DNA of 10,330 bases from positions 1 through 10,330 of the forward strand of contig JAIPAN010000020.1 of the NCBI GenBank assembly GCA_021740025.1, in the 5' to 3' direction. Below are positions 7,872 to 10,330 of this stretch, piece after piece (positions within the stretch are counted from its first letter, which is position 1; the number at the start of each line of letters is the position of its first letter). A program made the position numbers and the translations under genes. Under the pieces are notes generated by a model, which was given only the letters and a program-made list of their open reading frames with translations, did no database searches and had not been told where the DNA came from. The DNA is from Sphingobacteriaceae bacterium (GTDB lineage: Bacteria; Bacteroidota; Bacteroidia; Sphingobacteriales; Sphingobacteriaceae).

Positions 7872-7901
7872 AAAAAACCCCGCTAAATAGCGGGGTTTTT
7901 T
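7872..7901 (-). terminator. Bidirectional rho-independent terminator after tRNA-Ser
   Basis: The stem CCCCGCTA (7878-7885) pairs with TAGCGGGG (7888-7895) and is flanked by A6 on the left and T6 or more on the right; the innermost pairs probably open to give a six-base loop. On the minus strand it starts directly after the encoded CCA of the tRNA and ends in a T run. Its symmetry means it can also end plus-strand transcription from the sugar-phosphate transferase gene 150 bases away. Confidence 0.88.
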
Positions 7902-7991
7902 TGGCGGAGAGTGGGGGATTCGAACCCGCGGACCCTTTCACAGGTCAACAGTTTTCAAGACTGCCGCAATCGACCACTCTGCCAACTCTCC
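7902..7991 (-). tRNA. tRNA-Ser (anticodon UGA)
   Basis: A 90-base class II tRNA on the minus strand, with a seven-base-pair acceptor stem (GGAGAGT at 7985-7991 with ACTCTCC), discriminator G at 7905 and an encoded CCA at 7902-7904. The anticodon loop CTTGAAA (7953-7959) carries anticodon TGA (plus-strand 7955-7957), reading UCN serine codons, mainly UCA. The T loop GGTTCGAATC is canonical, and the long variable arm between the anticodon and T stems is the hallmark of tRNA-Ser. A terminator abuts the 3' end, and a consensus -33/-7 promoter abuts the 5' end. Confidence 0.97.
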
Positions 7992-7995
7992 GCCG

Positions 7996-8026
7996 CAAAA
8001 GTACAAATCCGCAGGGAAACTGCAAA
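7996..8026 (-). promoter_or_regulatory. Bacteroidota -33/-7 promoter of tRNA-Ser
   Basis: On the minus strand TTTG (8023-8026) is followed after 19 bases by TACTTTTG (7996-8003). This matches the TTTG-N19-TAnnTTTG consensus of the Bacteroidota housekeeping sigma factor. The box ends only four bases before the mature 5' end of the tRNA, so the predicted transcription start is at or within a few bases of the tRNA itself. Confidence 0.75.
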
Positions 8027-8092
8027 CCCCGATTCAATTTTTTTACAATATTTATTTTATAGCCCACCTTAGGCCATCCATGAAATAAACTG

Positions 8093-8100
8093 TATTTTTG
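8093..8100 (+). promoter_or_regulatory. Candidate -7 promoter box for the DUF3347 lipoprotein gene
   Basis: TATTTTTG matches TAnnTTTG, 27 bases before the ATG at 8128. A good TTTG at -33 is lacking. The 136-base gap between the tRNA and this gene thus appears to hold two divergent promoters. Confidence 0.45.
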
Positions 8101-8127
8101 AGCTAAATAAAACATATAACCCTCACC

Positions 8128-8655
8128 ATGAATAGTTTATTTAAAAATATTGCAGCAATTGGCATTCTAAGTGCACTTTTTGCCTGCACCCAATCTGCTC
8201 CAAAATCTGTTAGTACCGAACAAAATATTGTCCAATCAACAACAAATTCCATCCAACTAAAAGATACCCAACAGGATGAAGTATTGAAGCAGTATTTTAG
8301 GTTAAAAGATGCTTTAGTGGCCTCCAATGCCTCCAATGCGCAAAAAGAAGCCACTACCTTAACCACTTTATTGAAAGCTAGTACTTTTTTTGCTGAAAGT
8401 ATACTCACCTGCGATTCCATTGCAAATACAAGCGATTTAGCGAAACAACGCAGCACTTTCACCAACCTAAGCAACCAGCTCATTGCCCAATTCAGTAAAA
8501 CAAGTTTACTAAAAGGGTTCTTTTACCTGCAGTTTTGCCCTATGGCAAACGAAGGGAATGGAGGCTACTGGCTATCCGCCGAATCGGATATACGCAATCC
8601 ATATTATGGCGATGAAATGTTAACATGTGGCGAAGTAAAAAAAACCATTCAATAA
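8128..8655 (+). CDS. DUF3347-type lipoprotein
   Basis: A 175-residue secreted protein with a lipoprotein signal peptide: Lys6, a hydrophobic core at residues 8-19 and lipobox LFAC with the modified Cys20. A low-complexity Ser/Thr/Gln linker of about 25 residues follows, then a helical domain. The C-terminal part matches my memory of the DUF3347 pattern: LQFCPMAN at about 134-141, GGYWLS, IRNPYYGDEMLTCG ending near 168. The conserved Cys137, Met139, Met164 and Cys167 resemble soft-metal ligands. DUF3347 domains occur in Bacteroidota alone or attached to CusB-like copper-efflux adaptors, so metal binding at the cell envelope is plausible but unproven. Nothing metal-related lies nearby. A 9-bp exact tandem repeat (8321-8338) encodes a duplicated Ala-Ser-Asn. 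It stands alone, followed by gltA with its own promoter. Confidence 0.82.
   Translation: MNSLFKNIAAIGILSALFACTQSAPKSVSTEQNIVQSTTNSIQLKDTQQDEVLKQYFRLKDALVASNASNAQKEATTLTTLLKASTFFAESILTCDSIANTSDLAKQRSTFTNLSNQLIAQFSKTSLLKGFFYLQFCPMANEGNGGYWLSAESDIRNPYYGDEMLTCGEVKKTIQ
8321..8338. repeat. 9-bp tandem duplication inside the lipoprotein gene
   Basis: CCTCCAATG occurs twice head to tail, in frame, and encodes two adjacent Ala-Ser-Asn triplets in the helical part of the mature lipoprotein. It is too short to alter the fold call and may be a recent slippage event. Confidence 0.8.
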
Positions 8656-8714
8656 TTTAATATAATTATTACATACCTTTTACCTAATATGCTTTTAAAA
8701 CAAAGCTAAATCAG

Positions 8715-8722
8715 TAGTTTTG
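8715..8722 (+). promoter_or_regulatory. Candidate -7 promoter box of gltA
   Basis: TAGTTTTG matches TAnnTTTG, 19 bases before the ATG at 8742. A TTTT at 8693-8696 sits 18 bases upstream and could serve as a degenerate -33 element. The predicted leader is short, about 15 bases. Confidence 0.5.
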
Positions 8723-8741
8723 TCTATCAATTATACAACCT

Positions 8742-10028
8742 ATGTCAACCATTGCCACTCTAAATTACAACAATCAAGCTATTGAACTACCGGTTATAAC
8801 TGGAACCGAAAACGAAAATGCCATTGATATTTCCAAACTACGTGATATAACTGGTTTAATAACACTCGATGCTGGTTTCAAAAATACTGGAGTTACCAAA
8901 AGTGCCATCACTTTTTTAGATGGTGAAGAAGGTATTCTAAAATACCGGGGCTATGCCATAGAAGAACTGGCCCAAAAATCGAGTTTCATAGAAGTAGCTT
9001 ATTTGTTAATACATGGCGACTTGCCCAGCAATAAACAATTAGCAGATTTTGAGTTTCAGATTTCTCGTCACACCTTGGTGCATGAAGATATGAAGAAGTT
9101 TTTCGACGGTTTTCCATCTAAGTCGCACCCAATGGGGCAGCTTTCTTCACTCGTATGTTCTTTATCATCTTTTTATCCAGAATGTTTAAATTCACACCAA
9201 TCACCAGAAGAATTAAATTTAACCATTACCAAACTATTGGCCAAAATGACCACTATCGTTTCTTGGATTTACAAGAAATCATTAGGGCATCCAGTACTAT
9301 ATCCACAAAATAAATTAGACTATGTGTCTAATTTTTTAAACATGACCTTCGGTCAACTAACCGAAGATGTTGCCATTGACCCGGTTGTAGTAGAAGCTAT
9401 GAATGTCTTGTTAATTCTTCACGCCGATCACGAACAAAACTGTTCAACATCTACTGTTCGTATGGTGGGTTCATCAGATTGTAACTTATACGCCTCAGTT
9501 TCTGCAGGTATTTCTGCCTTATGGGGTCCACTACACGGTGGTGCCAACCAAGCGGTAATAGAAATGCTTGAGAAAATTAAGAATGATGGCGGCGATACCG
9601 ATAAGTGGATTAAAAAAGCGAAAGACAAAGAAGATCCGTTCCGTTTAATGGGCTTTGGTCACCGAGTATATAAAAACTTCGATCCACGTGCCAAAATCAT
9701 TAAAAAAGCCTGCGACGATGTATTGGCTAAATTAGGCGTGAACGATCCGGTATTGGCCATTGCTAAAAAACTAGAAGAAGCAGCTTTAAACGATCCGTAC
9801 TTTGTAGAACGCAAGCTCTATCCAAATGTCGATTTCTATTCAGGTATTATTTATAGAGCCTTAGGATTTCCAACCGATATGTTTACCGTATTGTTTGCAC
9901 TAGGCCGTTTACCCGGATGGATTGCACAGTGGAAAGAAATGCACGAAAATAAGGAACCTATCGGTCGTCCACGCCAAGTGTACGTAGGAGAGGTGAACCG
10001 TTCTTACAAAGCCATTGCAAGCAGATAA
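8742..10028 (+). CDS. gltA: Citrate synthase, type II (GltA)
   Basis: Citrate synthase condenses oxaloacetate and acetyl-CoA to citrate, the entry step of the TCA cycle, in the cytoplasm. The 428 residues and the N-terminal beta domain (about residues 1-45, before ITFLDGEEGILKYRGYAIEEL) mark the hexameric type II form of Gram-negative bacteria. The catalytic triad is intact: His265 in WGPLHGGANQ, His307 in GFGHRVYKNFDPRA and Asp364 in YPNVDFYSG, equivalent to His264, His305 and Asp362 of E. coli. Of the NADH-binding positions remembered from E. coli, Tyr145 and Lys167 are kept, Arg163 is Lys164 and the reactive Cys206 is Thr207, so NADH control may differ. A TAnnTTTG box lies upstream, and a strong hairpin follows the stop, so the gene is probably monocistronic. 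Confidence 0.97.
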   Translation: MSTIATLNYNNQAIELPVITGTENENAIDISKLRDITGLITLDAGFKNTGVTKSAITFLDGEEGILKYRGYAIEELAQKSSFIEVAYLLIHGDLPSNKQLADFEFQISRHTLVHEDMKKFFDGFPSKSHPMGQLSSLVCSLSSFYPECLNSHQSPEELNLTITKLLAKMTTIVSWIYKKSLGHPVLYPQNKLDYVSNFLNMTFGQLTEDVAIDPVVVEAMNVLLILHADHEQNCSTSTVRMVGSSDCNLYASVSAGISALWGPLHGGANQAVIEMLEKIKNDGGDTDKWIKKAKDKEDPFRLMGFGHRVYKNFDPRAKIIKKACDDVLAKLGVNDPVLAIAKKLEEAALNDPYFVERKLYPNVDFYSGIIYRALGFPTDMFTVLFALGRLPGWIAQWKEMHENKEPIGRPRQVYVGEVNRSYKAIASR

Positions 10029-10048
10029 TTTGTATTTGTTGTTAATGA

Positions 10049-10084
10049 AACAAGCCCCAGTTGCATTTGCAACTGGGGCTTGTT
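10049..10084. terminator. Shared hairpin terminator between gltA and the nucleoside transporter gene
   Basis: A 17-bp perfect stem, AACAAGCCCCAGTTGCA (10049-10065) with its reverse complement (10068-10084), has a formal two-base loop that probably opens to four or more. It lies between two convergent genes and can act on both. There is no long T run on either side, only TTGTT-type ends, so it departs from the canonical rho-independent form but is very stable. Confidence 0.75.
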
Positions 10085-10104
10085 CGTTTATAGACTAATC
10101 TAAC

Positions 10105-10330
10105 TTAGTATAAAATTCCCGCAATAGTAGCGGATAGGTAAGAAGCCAGTGTACCGCAAATTAAGCCTTTAACACCTAATTTAGCCAAATCGGTTCTACG
10201 TTCTGGAGCCAATTCGCCAATACCACCTACCTGTATGGCAATGGAGCTGAAGTTGGCAAAGCCGCATAAGGCAAAACTGGTAATGAGTAAAGTTTTTGGA
10301 TCTAATGTTTCTTTAATTTTTGCCAAATCT
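10105..10330 (-). CDS. nupC: CNT-family nucleoside transporter, C-terminal fragment (cut by window edge)
   Basis: These 74 complete codons end at a TAA (10105-10107) and match the C-terminus of concentrative nucleoside transporters (NupC/CNT). These membrane proteins import nucleosides with sodium or protons. The diagnostic stretch is SFALCGFANFSSIAIQ followed by GGIGELAPERR, and a last membrane segment SATIAGILY. CNT proteins have about 400 residues, so most of the gene, including its start, lies beyond base 10330; the TTG at 10324-10326 is an internal codon, not a start. The gene is convergent with gltA, and they share a hairpin. The symbol is by family resemblance only, and nucleoside specificity cannot be read from this fragment. 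Confidence 0.88.
   Translation of the reverse strand, partial: DLAKIKETLDPKTLLITSFALCGFANFSSIAIQVGGIGELAPERRTDLAKLGVKGLICGTLASYLSATIAGILY

Noticed and set aside
8103..8483. 126-codon open frame on the minus strand
   Set aside because: It lies antisense within the DUF3347 lipoprotein gene, which has a signal peptide, family motifs and a promoter box; the antisense product resembles no family I know.
1..10330. CRISPR array, insertion sequence, phage or toxin-antitoxin genes
   Set aside because: I saw no regularly spaced repeats, transposase or integrase motifs, or small paired toxin-antitoxin genes on either strand; all larger frames belong to recognised families.

Overview
This window looks like a chromosomal core or near-core segment of a Bacteroidota bacterium, probably from the Flavobacteriales, Sphingobacteriales or Cytophagales; I cannot narrow it further. 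The evidence is AT-rich coding DNA, intergenic stretches of extreme AT content, almost no Shine-Dalgarno sites, several copies of the Bacteroidota -7 promoter box TAnnTTTG, and a DUF3347-type lipoprotein, a family typical of this phylum.

Left part (1-2480, minus strand): a two-domain FUSC/YccS-type membrane protein, then a 65-residue cold-shock protein, with a hairpin terminator between them. Centre (2674-6363, plus strand): a tight sulfate-activation operon cysQ-cysC-cysD-cysN. CysD and CysN make APS from sulfate and ATP, CysC phosphorylates it to PAPS, and CysQ removes the by-product PAP. No APS/PAPS reductase, sulfite reductase, sulfate transporter or sulfotransferase gene is visible here. 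After a 269-base, extremely AT-rich gap with a -7 box comes a polyprenyl-phosphate sugar-1-phosphate transferase of the WecA/TagO type (6633-7718). Such an enzyme starts the lipid-linked assembly of a surface glycan or exopolysaccharide. PAPS supply next to glycan initiation makes a sulfated surface polysaccharide a reasonable hypothesis, but only a hypothesis.

Right part: a tRNA-Ser(UGA) on the minus strand has an encoded CCA, an abutting terminator and a consensus -33/-7 promoter. It is followed on the plus strand by a small DUF3347 lipoprotein and a type II citrate synthase (gltA). A strong 17-bp hairpin separates gltA from the convergent C-terminal end of a CNT-family nucleoside transporter, which runs off the right edge.

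Overall the window is mostly ordinary. I see no CRISPR array, insertion sequence, phage gene, toxin-antitoxin pair or clearly unknown multi-gene system. The points most worth a second look are the sulfate-activation/glycan-initiation neighbourhood, the AT-rich leader, the almost leaderless tRNA promoter and the altered allosteric positions of citrate synthase.
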